A stretch of 64,000 bases of DNA, from NCBI GenBank assembly GCA_033283265.1, contig JAWMQN010000005.1, forward strand, positions 1-64,000. The letters run 5' to 3'. Within the stretch, counting starts at the first letter, position 1. The number at the start of each line of letters is the position of its first letter. Under the pieces are notes generated by a model. It was not told the DNA's origin and did not search any database. It worked only from the letters and a program-made list of their open reading frames with translations. The translations under genes and the position numbers were made by a program. The DNA comes from Mangrovimicrobium sp033283265 (GTDB lineage Bacteria; Pseudomonadota; Gammaproteobacteria; Pseudomonadales; Halieaceae). This document shows, piece after piece, positions 24,414-33,289 of the stretch.

Positions 24414-26996
24414 TCATCGCCCGGAGATGTGTGTACTGCCGTTCTCCTCACCCACGACTATGGTCTGACCGGGCTCGAACTCGCCGGCAAGGATGCGCTG
24501 CGCCAGCGGATTCTCCAGTTCCTGCTGGATAGCCCGCTTGAGCGGCCGCGCACCGTAAACGGGGTCGAAGCCGGCTTCCACGAGGTGATCCATGAACCCG
24601 TCGGATATCTCCAGCGACAACTCCCGCTCCGCCAGGCGTTTGCGCAGTCCCTGCAACTGGATCCCTGCAATGCCGCGAATCTGGTCCTGCTGCAGCGGGT
24701 GGAATACCACCGTCTCGTCGATACGGTTGATGAACTCGGGACGGAAGTGCTGCCCGACCACGCCCATCACCGCCGCCTTCATGCGCTCGTAGTTCTCCTC
24801 GCCGGCCATCTCCTGGATCAGGTCGGAGCCAAGGTTGGAGGTCATCACCACCACCGTGTTGCGGAAGTTCACGGTGCGACCCTGGCCATCGGTCAGGCGG
24901 CCGTCCTCCAGTACTTGCAGGAGGATGTTGAACACGTCCGGGTGGGCCTTTTCGACCTCATCGAGCAGCAGCAGTGAGTACGGGCGGCGGCGGACCGCCT
25001 CGGTGAGGTAGCCGCCCTCCTCGTAACCGACATAGCCGGGGGGCGCGCCGATCAGCCGCGATACGGAGTGCTTCTCCATGAACTCGGACATGTCGACCCG
25101 CACCATCGCCTGCTCGGAATCGAACAGGAACTCGGCCAGCGCCTTGCACAACTCAGTCTTGCCCACCCCGGTGGGGCCGAGAAAGAGGAAGGAGCCGTTG
25201 GGCCGATTGGGGTCGGAGAGCCCGGCGCGCGAGCGACGCACCGCGTTGGACACCGCAACCACCGCCTCGTCCTGGCCGACCACCCGGTGGTGCAGGGCAT
25301 CTTCCATGCGCAGCAGTTTCTCCCGGTCGCCTTCCAGCATCTTGGCGATCGGGATACCGGTCCAGCGCGAGACCACTTCGGCCACCTCTTCATCGGTGAC
25401 CTTGTTGCGCAACAGGGTCATGCTGCGCTCGGCGGATTCCGCCTCGTGGGCTTCCGCAAGCTTCTTCTCCAGTTCCGGGATACGGCCATACTGCAACTCG
25501 GACATCCTGCTCAGATCACTCGCACGCCGCGCCGCCTCCAGTTCCAGTTTCACCTGTTCCAGCTCGCTCTTGATGTCGGCGGTGCCGAGCAGCGAGGCCT
25601 TCTCCGCCTTCCACACTTCCTCGAGGTCGGAATACTCGCGCTCGACCTTGCCGATTTCCTCATCGAGCTGGTCGAGCTGCTTTTTCGAGGCTGGGTCCTT
25701 GTCCTTCTTCACCGCCTCGCGCTCCATCTTGAGCTGGATCAGCCGGCGCTCCAGCCTGTCCATCGACTCCGGCTTGGAATCCATCTCCATGCGAATCCGG
25801 CTGGCGGCCTCGTCGATCAGGTCGATCGCCTTGTCCGGCAGCTGGCGGTCGGTGATGTAGCGCTGGGACAGCTTCGCCGCGGCGATAATGGCGCTGTCGG
25901 TGATGTCGACCTTGTGGTGCACTTCATAGCGCTCCTTGAGGCCGCGCAGGATGGCGATGGTGTCTTCCTCGTTGGGCTCGTCGACCAGCACCTTCTGGAA
26001 ACGGCGCTCGAGGGCCGCGTCCTTCTCTATGTACTGCCGGTACTCGTCCAGCGTGGTGGCGCCGACACAGTGCAGTTCACCGCGGGCCAGGGCCGGCTTC
26101 AGCATGTTGCCCGCGTCCATGGAGCCCTCGGCCTTGCCCGCGCCCACCATGGTATGCAGTTCGTCGATGAACAGGATAATCCGGCCCTCCTGCTTGGAGA
26201 GCTCGTTGAGTACCGCTTTCAGGCGCTCCTCGAAATCGCCGCGGAACTTGGCCCCGGCCAGCAGCGCGCCCATGTCGAGGCTGAGCACTCGCTTGTCCTT
26301 CAGGCTCTCGGGCACCTCGCCATTGATGATGCGCTGGGCCAGGCCCTCCACGATCGCGGTCTTGCCCACCCCGGGTTCGCCGATCAGCACCGGGTTGTTC
26401 TTGGTCCGCCGTTGCAGCACCTGAATGGTGCGGCGGATCTCGTCGTCGCGACCGATCACCGGGTCGAGCTTGCCCTGCTCGGCGCGCTCGGTCAGATCGA
26501 TAGTGTATTTTTCCAGCGCCTGCCGGGACTCTTCCGCTTCCGGGTTGTTCACGCTTTCTCCTCCACGTACCTGTTCGATGGCCGCTTTCAGGGCCGGTGC
26601 GGTGACGCCGCAGTCGGCAAGGATTCCCGCGCTGCGGTGCTTGCCTTCCAGCATGGCCAGCAGGGCCAGCTCGCTGGAAATATAGGCGTCCCCGCCCTGC
26701 TGGGCGAGTTTGTCGGCGAGGTTGAGAACCCGCCCCAGATCCTGCGACAGGTGGACATCGCCGCCCGTGCCGGTCACTTTGGGCATGGCTTCCAGGGCAT
26801 CCTGGACCTCGGTGCGCAGGCGGGCGACATTGGCCCCCGCTTTCTGCAGCAGGGGCCGGGCAGCGCCGCCGGATTGTTCCAGCAGTGCCGCCAGCAGGTG
26901 AATCGGCTCGATGTAATTGTGGTCCTTACCCAGTGCCAGCGACTGGGCGTCAGCCAGCGCGCTTTGCAACTGGTTGGTCAGTTTGTCCATTCGCAT
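24414..26996 (-). CDS. clpB: ClpB, protein disaggregase
   Basis: An 860-residue hexameric AAA+ chaperone that works with DnaK to resolve aggregates. Domains in order: Clp N domain (1-150), first AAA module with GEPGVGKTA, middle coiled-coil domain (about 400-520), second AAA module with GPTGVGKTE, C-terminal domain. Length matches. The start MRMDKLTNQ follows a GAGGAAAT ribosome site. A sigma-32-type promoter sits just upstream, and the gene is third in the rluD-pgeF-clpB order. Confidence 0.98.
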   Translation of the reverse strand: MRMDKLTNQLQSALADAQSLALGKDHNYIEPIHLLAALLEQSGGAARPLLQKAGANVARLRTEVQDALEAMPKVTGTGGDVHLSQDLGRVLNLADKLAQQGGDAYISSELALLAMLEGKHRSAGILADCGVTAPALKAAIEQVRGGESVNNPEAEESRQALEKYTIDLTERAEQGKLDPVIGRDDEIRRTIQVLQRRTKNNPVLIGEPGVGKTAIVEGLAQRIINGEVPESLKDKRVLSLDMGALLAGAKFRGDFEERLKAVLNELSKQEGRIILFIDELHTMVGAGKAEGSMDAGNMLKPALARGELHCVGATTLDEYRQYIEKDAALERRFQKVLVDEPNEEDTIAILRGLKERYEVHHKVDITDSAIIAAAKLSQRYITDRQLPDKAIDLIDEAASRIRMEMDSKPESMDRLERRLIQLKMEREAVKKDKDPASKKQLDQLDEEIGKVEREYSDLEEVWKAEKASLLGTADIKSELEQVKLELEAARRASDLSRMSELQYGRIPELEKKLAEAHEAESAERSMTLLRNKVTDEEVAEVVSRWTGIPIAKMLEGDREKLLRMEDALHHRVVGQDEAVVAVSNAVRRSRAGLSDPNRPNGSFLFLGPTGVGKTELCKALAEFLFDSEQAMVRVDMSEFMEKHSVSRLIGAPPGYVGYEEGGYLTEAVRRRPYSLLLLDEVEKAHPDVFNILLQVLEDGRLTDGQGRTVNFRNTVVVMTSNLGSDLIQEMAGEENYERMKAAVMGVVGQHFRPEFINRIDETVVFHPLQQDQIRGIAGIQLQGLRKRLAERELSLEISDGFMDHLVEAGFDPVYGARPLKRAIQQELENPLAQRILAGEFEPGQTIVVGEENGSTHISGR

Positions 26997-27050
26997 ATCA
27001 ATTTCCTCAGGCCACCCCGTGCGGGGGGCGGTAGTTTTGTCTGGAACTGG

Positions 27051-27078
27051 ATATGCGGGCGCAAGGCCCTATTTCAAG
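27051..27078 (-). promoter_or_regulatory. sigma-32 heat-shock promoter for clpB
   Basis: On the minus strand CTTGAAA (27072-27078) is followed after 13 bases by CCGCATAT (27051-27058), close to the sigma-32 consensus CTTGAAA-N11-16-CCCCATNT. It lies between pgeF and clpB and points at clpB, so clpB can be heat-induced independently of rluD-pgeF. Confidence 0.75.
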
Positions 27079-27096
27079 TAGGGACTTTTACGTAAG

Positions 27097-27828
27097 TCAG
27101 GGGTTGATGCAGATCACCGAGGCCATGCGCCCGGTGTCGCCATCGCGGCGGTAGGAGAAAAAGCGGCCCGCGTCGGTAACCGTGCACAGGCCACCGCCGC
27201 TGACGGCACCGACGCCGGCTGCCGCGAGGCGACCCCGGGCCAGGGCGTACATGTCGCCGAGGAAGTGGCCAGGCGTCGCGCTGGGCCTGAAGGCTTCGGC
27301 GCTGTCGCCAGCGGCGAGGAATTCCCGATAGACCTCGGGGCCGATCTCGAAGGCCTGCGGCCCGATCGCCGGCCCCATCCATGCAACTAATTGCATGGGA
27401 TCGACCCCCATCGCACGTACCGTGGCCTCCAGCACCCCGTCCAGCAGGCCCCGCCAGCCCGCATGGCTGGCCGCGACAACCCTGCCGTCGCGGCTGGCGA
27501 GCAGCGCCGGCAGGCAATCGGCGGTCATCACCGAGCAGGCCTTGCCGGGGCTGTCACTCCAGCAGGCATCCGCATCCGGCACACCGCCGATACCAGCCTT
27601 GATGACTTCAACGCCGTGCACCTGACGCAACCACTGGACCTCGCAATCGGCGGGCAACAGCCCTGCCAATTGCGCCCGGTTGGCGGCCACCGCAGCGGGA
27701 TCGTCGCCAACGTGATCGCCGAGGTTGAAACTGTCCCAGGGCGCGGCGCTGTGGCCACCGGCACGAGTGGTAGTGAAAGCCGTCACCCCCGGCACATCCC
27801 AATCGGGCTCAATAATATCCAGCGTCAC
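27097..27828 (-). CDS. pgeF: PgeF/YfiH, laccase-domain peptidoglycan editing factor
   Basis: A 243-residue protein of the Cu-oxidase_4 (YfiH) family. The conserved copper/zinc-site residues appear in TADCLPAL and ASHAGWRGLLDGV. In Escherichia coli it removes L-serine mis-incorporated into muropeptides, and family members act on purine nucleosides. The GTG start overlaps the end of rluD by 20 bases, so translation is coupled. It sits second in the rluD-pgeF-clpB order, which is widely conserved. Confidence 0.93.
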   Translation of the reverse strand: MTLDIIEPDWDVPGVTAFTTTRAGGHSAAPWDSFNLGDHVGDDPAAVAANRAQLAGLLPADCEVQWLRQVHGVEVIKAGIGGVPDADACWSDSPGKACSVMTADCLPALLASRDGRVVAASHAGWRGLLDGVLEATVRAMGVDPMQLVAWMGPAIGPQAFEIGPEVYREFLAAGDSAEAFRPSATPGHFLGDMYALARGRLAAAGVGAVSGGGLCTVTDAGRFFSYRRDGDTGRMASVICINP

Positions 27829-28786
27829 GGCCTGCCTCCGGATCCTCGCTTGCCAGCACTCGCAACAGTTCTTCGATATCCCCGGGCACGGGGCATTCGA
27901 AGTGCATCTCCTCTCCGCTGTAGGGATGTATCAACCCCAATGCCCTGGCGTGCAGGGCCTGGCGCGGGAAACTGCGCAGGGTATCTATCAACAGCTGTGA
28001 GGCACCGGCGGGAATCCGCGGCCGGCCACCGTAGACCGGATCGCCAATCAGGGGGTTGTGGCGATGCGCCAGGTGCACGCGAATCTGGTGAGTGCGGCCG
28101 GTCTCGAGGTTCACCGTTATCGAGGTGTGGTGGCCGAAGCGCCGGTGGATACGGTAGTGGGTCACCGCGGGCTTGCCATTGTGCACCACCGCCATCTTCT
28201 TGCGCTGCTTCGGGTGGCGGCCAATCGGCTCTTTCACCGTACCACCGCCGGTCAGGGCACCGACACAGACGGCCCGGTATTCGCGCTTTACCGTGCGCGC
28301 CTGTAACTGGGCGACGAGGTCACCGTGGGCCTGCAGGGTCCTGGCGGCAACCATGATCCCGGAGGTCTCCCGATCCAGCCGGTGGACGATACCGCCACGG
28401 GGCAGCAGTTCCATTTCCGGCGCGTGGGCCAGCAGGGCGTTGACCAGGGTGCCGTCGGCGTGACCCGCGGCGGGGTGGACCACCAGGCCAGCGGGCTTGT
28501 TGAGGACGATGATGTGCGCATCCTCGTATACGATATCCAGCTCGATAGGCTGCGCCACCCAGCCCACCGCGGCCTCGAGGGTTGTCGCTACGGTGATCTG
28601 CGCACCCGCGCTGACCTTGTCCCGCGGTTTGCACTGGGCACCATCGACCCTCAGCTCACCCGCCTTGATCCAGCTCTGCAGCCGCGAGCGGGAGTAATCG
28701 GGAAACAATTGCGCCGCCGCCTGGTCGAGCCGCTCCCCGGCCAGCTCAGCCGGAATCTCCGCCTGCAGATCGATTTTCTCGCTCAT
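27809..28786 (-). CDS. rluD: RluD, 23S rRNA pseudouridine synthase
   Basis: A 325-residue enzyme that makes pseudouridines at positions 1911, 1915 and 1917 of 23S rRNA helix 69 in Escherichia coli. An N-terminal S4 domain (SRSRLQSWIKAGELRVDG) precedes the RluA-family catalytic domain with HRLDRETSG, which contains the catalytic aspartate. It is divergent from bamD, a common arrangement. Confidence 0.96.
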   Translation of the reverse strand: MSEKIDLQAEIPAELAGERLDQAAAQLFPDYSRSRLQSWIKAGELRVDGAQCKPRDKVSAGAQITVATTLEAAVGWVAQPIELDIVYEDAHIIVLNKPAGLVVHPAAGHADGTLVNALLAHAPEMELLPRGGIVHRLDRETSGIMVAARTLQAHGDLVAQLQARTVKREYRAVCVGALTGGGTVKEPIGRHPKQRKKMAVVHNGKPAVTHYRIHRRFGHHTSITVNLETGRTHQIRVHLAHRHNPLIGDPVYGGRPRIPAGASQLLIDTLRSFPRQALHARALGLIHPYSGEEMHFECPVPGDIEELLRVLASEDPEAGRDAGYY

Positions 28787-28808
28787 GGTTTTCCTGTTTA
28801 AGCGCTCA

Positions 28809-28835
28809 CGAGGCTATGGTTAAATAGCCGCCTCG
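28809..28835. promoter_or_regulatory. inverted repeat between rluD and bamD
   Basis: CGAGGCTAT and ATAGCCgCCTCG form an imperfect dyad around GGTTAA in the 78-base gap between the divergent genes. It could be an operator, or part of overlapping promoters (TATTTAA on the minus strand resembles a -10). Function unknown. Confidence 0.35.
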
Positions 28836-28864
28836 AATACTAACACGTCGCCCCTCAAACACTG

Positions 28865-29755
28865 GTGAAATCCTTGAGACACGTCCTGCTAATTCTGCTC
28901 AGCCTGGTACTGGCTGCCTGTTCCAGCAATGATGAACTGCCCGATATCGGCGCCGACACCGGCGAGCAGGAAATCTACGAGCAGTCCCAGCGCTACCTGC
29001 GCTCCAGCAACTGGGACATGGCGATTCGCAGCCTGCAGGCCCTCGAGTCACGCTACCCTTTCGGCAAGTACGCGGAACAGGCGCAGCTGGAACTGATCTA
29101 CGCCCACTACCAGGGTTATGAGCGCGAGGCGGCAGTCGAGGCGGCGGAGCGTTTCATCCGCCTGCACCCCGGGCACCCGAACGTCGACTACGCCTACTAC
29201 ATGAAGGGGCTGGCGGCCTATAACGTCAACACGGACTTCTTCGACCGCTTCCTGCCCACCGATGCCGCCGAGCGCGATATCAACCCGCTCAAGGAAGCTT
29301 TCGCCGAGTTCAACCAGCTGGTCACCCGCTACCCGGACAGCCCCTACGCCGCCGACGCCCGCGCCCGCATGATCTACCTGCGCAATGTACTGGCCCGCCA
29401 CGAGATCGTGGTGGCCAACTACTACTTCCGCCGCGGCGCCTACCTGGCGGCGGTGAACCGCGGCCGCTACGTGGTCGAGCACTTCCAGCAGACCCCGGCG
29501 GTGGCGGATGGGCTCGCAGTGATGGCCCAGGGTTACATTCTGCTCGGCATGAACGACCTGGCGCAGGACTCCATCGATGTGCTGGCCAGCAACTACCCGG
29601 AACACCCGAACCTCGACAAGAACGGTGAGTTCGTCAGTGTCTATACGCTGGATGGCCTGCAGCGCAACTGGATCAACAAGCTGACTTTCGGCCTGTTCTT
29701 CCCGCCGGAGCCGCCGCAGTTCGATAACCGGCCCAAGATGTGCCGGGATTGTTGA
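28865..29755 (+). CDS. bamD: BamD, outer membrane assembly lipoprotein
   Basis: A 296-residue lipoprotein of the BAM complex. The signal ends in the lipobox LAAC with Cys19. TPR-like repeats follow: QRYLRSSNWDMAIRSLQALESRYPFGKYAEQAQLELIYAHY and the YYMKGLAAYN and FNQLVTRYPDSPYA segments, which are the BamD signature. The initiator is GTG. The C-terminal extension after about residue 245 is longer than the Escherichia coli protein. It is divergent from rluD. Confidence 0.95.
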   Translation: MKSLRHVLLILLSLVLAACSSNDELPDIGADTGEQEIYEQSQRYLRSSNWDMAIRSLQALESRYPFGKYAEQAQLELIYAHYQGYEREAAVEAAERFIRLHPGHPNVDYAYYMKGLAAYNVNTDFFDRFLPTDAAERDINPLKEAFAEFNQLVTRYPDSPYAADARARMIYLRNVLARHEIVVANYYFRRGAYLAAVNRGRYVVEHFQQTPAVADGLAVMAQGYILLGMNDLAQDSIDVLASNYPEHPNLDKNGEFVSVYTLDGLQRNWINKLTFGLFFPPEPPQFDNRPKMCRDC

Positions 29756-29907
29756 GGTTCCTCGGATAGAACTGCGTCGTTCGGGCTGCGGAATTTAGTA
29801 GTTTGGGCTGAAGGCGCTTCGTAGTTCGAGCCGTTTCAGGCTCCTCTGCCGCCACCCAAGCCCGACCTTTACGAAGTCCCTAACCTGAAGCATCCCGGGC
29901 GAGAGGG

Positions 29908-31536
29908 TCAGTCCCCGATCCGCCACCCCGAAGTAATCGGATAGCGCCGGTCGCGGCCAAACCCGCGCCGGGTGATACGCACCCCCACCGGTGCCTGGCG
30001 CCGCTTGTACTCGTTGATATCCACCAGACGCACCACGCGCATGACCGAATCCCGGTCCTCGCCGGCGGCGATGATCGCCTCTGCGCTCATGTCCCGCTCG
30101 ACATACATCTCGAGGATGCGATCGAGCACGTCATAGGGCGGCAGGCTGTCCTGGTCCTTCTGCCCCGGGGCCAGTTCAGCCGAGGGTGGGCGTTCGATCA
30201 CCCGCTCGGGGATGCAGGGGCCGAGACTGTTGCGGTAGCGGGAGAGCTCGTAAACCAGGGTCTTGGGGACGTCCTTGATCGGGTCGAAACCGCCGGCCAT
30301 GTCGCCGTAGAGGGTGGAATAACCCACCGCCAGTTCACTCTTGTTGCCGGTGGTGAACACCAGGCTGTGCTTCTTGTTGGAGATCGACATCAGCAGGACG
30401 CCGCGGCAGCGGGCCTGCAGGTTTTCCTCGGTGGTGTCCGGCGCCAGCCCGTCGAACTCCTCGGCCAGGGCGGTCATGAAGGCCTCGTACATCGGCTCGA
30501 TGGAAATGACCTTGTGCCGCACACCGAGAATGCGCGATTGCCCGGCGGCATCCTCGACGCTCATCTGGGCGGTGTAGCGGAAGGGCATCATCACCGCCTC
30601 CACGCGCTCGGGGCCCAGCGCCTCGACCGCGATGGCCAGGGTCAGCGCTGAATCGATGCCGCCGGACAGGCCGAGCACCACGCCGGGGAAGCCGTTCTTG
30701 TTGACGTAATCCCGTGCGCCCAGCACCAGGCAGCGCCAGACGGCTTCCAGTTCTTCCAGTGGCGCAGCGACGTCCAGGCCGCTGAATACCCGGTTGGCAC
30801 CGTGTTCGTAGTGCAGCCAGTACTCGCCTTCATCGAAGTTGGGCGCGGCAGCGGCGACCTCACCGTCGCTGCCGACCGCAAAAGAGCCGCCGTCGAAGAC
30901 CAGTTCATCCTGCCCGCCAACCTGGTTGACATAGACGATGGCCAGCCCGCTCTCGCGTGCCCGCTCGCCCACCAGGGCCCAGCGCTCGCCGCGTTTGCCG
31001 CGGTGGTAGGGAGAGGAATTCAGGTTCAGCAGCAGTTCGGCGCCAGCTTCCGCGGCCTGCGCACTCGGGCCCGGCTCCCAGATATCCTCGCAGATACTCA
31101 GGCCGACGTTGATGCCCTGGATAGAGAAAACACAGGGCTCGTGGCCCTCGGCGAAGTAGCGCTTCTCGTCGAAGACCTGGTAGTTGGGCAGGCGCTGCTT
31201 GCGATATTCCGCAACGATCTCCCCGCCGTGCAGGACGCCGGCGGCGTTATAGAGCGATTTGCCGTCCCAGCGCGGGTACCCAATTACCACCCATGCCTGG
31301 GCCGGCAGTTCGGCCAGCAATTTCCCCAGGCAGCGCTTGACCCGGATATCCACACTCGGGCGCAGCAGCAAGTCCTCCGGCGGGTAGCCGCAGAGGGTGA
31401 GCTCGGGAAACACCAGCACGGGCTCGGCCTTCTCCTGCACTGCACGCTGCGCAATTTCGATCACGCGCTCTGTGTTGCCGTCAAAATCCCCCACGAGGGT
31501 ATTCATCTGGGCGATCAGGATATCCAGGCTGGCCAT
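29908..31536 (-). CDS. nadE: NadE, glutamine-dependent NAD+ synthetase
   Basis: A 542-residue two-domain enzyme. The N-terminal nitrilase-like glutaminase has the catalytic Glu (FPELTL, E45), lysine and cysteine (LSICEDIWEP). The C-terminal synthetase has the PP-loop SGGIDSALTLAI and uses the released ammonia to amidate deamido-NAD+. The ATG giving MASLDILIAQMN fits the family; the longer frame adds 19 unlikely residues. Confidence 0.96.
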   Translation of the reverse strand: MASLDILIAQMNTLVGDFDGNTERVIEIAQRAVQEKAEPVLVFPELTLCGYPPEDLLLRPSVDIRVKRCLGKLLAELPAQAWVVIGYPRWDGKSLYNAAGVLHGGEIVAEYRKQRLPNYQVFDEKRYFAEGHEPCVFSIQGINVGLSICEDIWEPGPSAQAAEAGAELLLNLNSSPYHRGKRGERWALVGERARESGLAIVYVNQVGGQDELVFDGGSFAVGSDGEVAAAAPNFDEGEYWLHYEHGANRVFSGLDVAAPLEELEAVWRCLVLGARDYVNKNGFPGVVLGLSGGIDSALTLAIAVEALGPERVEAVMMPFRYTAQMSVEDAAGQSRILGVRHKVISIEPMYEAFMTALAEEFDGLAPDTTEENLQARCRGVLLMSISNKKHSLVFTTGNKSELAVGYSTLYGDMAGGFDPIKDVPKTLVYELSRYRNSLGPCIPERVIERPPSAELAPGQKDQDSLPPYDVLDRILEMYVERDMSAEAIIAAGEDRDSVMRVVRLVDINEYKRRQAPVGVRITRRGFGRDRRYPITSGWRIGD

Positions 31537-31672
31537 TACTGTGCTCGGCTTGTTTGTTGCGGGGAGCGCTATTTTCCGCAAATCTCTGCGCATTCGCCAG
31601 CCCGAATTCCGCCGCGGCCTGATAGACTAGAGCCGACGAAGCGAGCGACCAGCATAACAAGTACCAGTCACC

Positions 31673-33289
31673 GTGAACCGCCCTGCCATCATTACCCGCC
31701 CTCCAGCTGCCGCCGTTCCGCAGCAATCCGCGCCGTTTCGCATCTACCTGGCCTATCGCGCCCTGATATCACTGGTCTTGCTGATCATGCTGGTCAGCCC
31801 CAATACCCGGCAGATGGTCGGGCAGCTCTATCCCAATCTTTACTTCTGGGTGGCGCTGGCGCACCTGGCGACCAACCTGCCGCTGGTGGCCTACCTGCGC
31901 CGGCCGGTAGGCCCCCGCCTGATGCTGGCCGTGTTCATCCTCGATATCGCCAGCATTACGCTGATGTCACACGCCAGTGGCGGCATGCTCAGCGGGCTGC
32001 CCGTGCTGCTGGTAATCACCGTAGCGGCGAGCGCCGTGCTGCTGACCAATCGCACACTGGCAACGCTGATCGCCGCCCTCAGTGCCCTCGCCCTGCTCGG
32101 CGACACGCTCTGGTTCGTCGCCCGCGGCATCCGCGACGCGCGCTCCATCTTCCCCGCCGGGCTGCTCGGCGCGCTGATGTTCCTGGTGTCGTTCATGGTG
32201 CAGGTGGTGGTACACCGCCTGGGGCGGGCGGAGGAACTCGCGCGCTCGCGCGCCAGTGACCTCTACGACCTGCAGCGGCTCAACGAACAGATCGTGCAGC
32301 ACATGGACACCGGCATCCTGCTGGTCGGCAATGACGGCGCGGTCAGGGTCATGAACCGGGCCGCCTCCACCCTGCTGGTGCCGGATCGCCCGGTATTCAT
32401 GGACCAGGGGCGACAGCTGGCGGACTACTGCCCGGAGCTCGCCTACCAGTTCCAGCAGTGGCGGGATGTCGGCCACCACCGGCCGACCCCCTTCTCCGCC
32501 GGCGCGGACTCACCGCCGGTTATCGCCCACTTTCGCGAACTGCAGCCCAGCAGCCAGCGGGAGACACTGGTGTTCGTCGAGGATTACACCCCGGTCACCC
32601 AGTATGCACAGTCGCTCAAGCTCACCTCGCTGGGGCGGCTGACCGCCAGCATCGCCCACGAGATTCGCAACCCGCTGGGGGCGATCAGCCACGCCGCCCA
32701 GTTGCTGCAGGAGTCCCCCGATCTCAGCAGTGGTGACCAGCGCATGGCGCAGATCATCCAGGCCCACTGCGGCCGGGTTAACCAGATAGTCGAGAGCGTC
32801 ATGCAGATTTCCCGCCGGGAACCACCGCGGCCGGAATTCTTCACCCTCGACGACTGGATCACCGGGTTTGTCGCCGAGTATCTCGAGGGCCTGAAGCGCC
32901 CCGCGGACATCGTGGTGGAGTGTCCCTATCGCGAACTGCTGATCGAGTTCGATCCCGGCAACCTGCGCCGCGTCCTAACCAACCTGCTGGACAACGCCCT
33001 GCGCCACAGCGGCATAGCGACGGGTGTGGAGTCGGCGCGTATTGTCGTCGAGCTGCTGTTCCCCAACCACCAGTGCGTGGTCAACGTGATCGACAGTGGT
33101 CCGGGTGTCCCTGCAGCCGACCAGCCAAAGCTGTTCGAACCTTTCTTCACCACGGTGGAAGAAGGCAGCGGCCTGGGCTTGTTCCTGTGCAAGGAATTGT
33201 GTGAAATCAACCACGCCAGCCTGAGTTACCGCCCCACCGCCGACGGCCAGAGCTGCTTCCGCATATCCCTGAACCATAGAGCCCTGTAG
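31673..33289 (+). CDS. pilS: PilS, sensor kinase for type IV pilus regulation
   Basis: A 538-residue histidine kinase with six N-terminal transmembrane segments (about residues 28-182), a PAS-like domain (about 195-300), HisKA with H329 in ASIAHEIRNPLGAISHAAQLL, and an ATP-binding domain ending near residue 525. PilS in Pseudomonas controls pilA transcription through PilR by sensing pilin in the membrane. The GTG start opens the frame. The next gene starts immediately after its stop. Confidence 0.93.
   Translation: MNRPAIITRPPAAAVPQQSAPFRIYLAYRALISLVLLIMLVSPNTRQMVGQLYPNLYFWVALAHLATNLPLVAYLRRPVGPRLMLAVFILDIASITLMSHASGGMLSGLPVLLVITVAASAVLLTNRTLATLIAALSALALLGDTLWFVARGIRDARSIFPAGLLGALMFLVSFMVQVVVHRLGRAEELARSRASDLYDLQRLNEQIVQHMDTGILLVGNDGAVRVMNRAASTLLVPDRPVFMDQGRQLADYCPELAYQFQQWRDVGHHRPTPFSAGADSPPVIAHFRELQPSSQRETLVFVEDYTPVTQYAQSLKLTSLGRLTASIAHEIRNPLGAISHAAQLLQESPDLSSGDQRMAQIIQAHCGRVNQIVESVMQISRREPPRPEFFTLDDWITGFVAEYLEGLKRPADIVVECPYRELLIEFDPGNLRRVLTNLLDNALRHSGIATGVESARIVVELLFPNHQCVVNVIDSGPGVPAADQPKLFEPFFTTVEEGSGLGLFLCKELCEINHASLSYRPTADGQSCFRISLNHRAL

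Noticed and set aside
25068..27095. A 675-codon open frame on the plus strand opposite clpB
   Set aside because: It is a shadow of a GC-rich gene in the opposite strand; no ribosome site, no recognisable domain.
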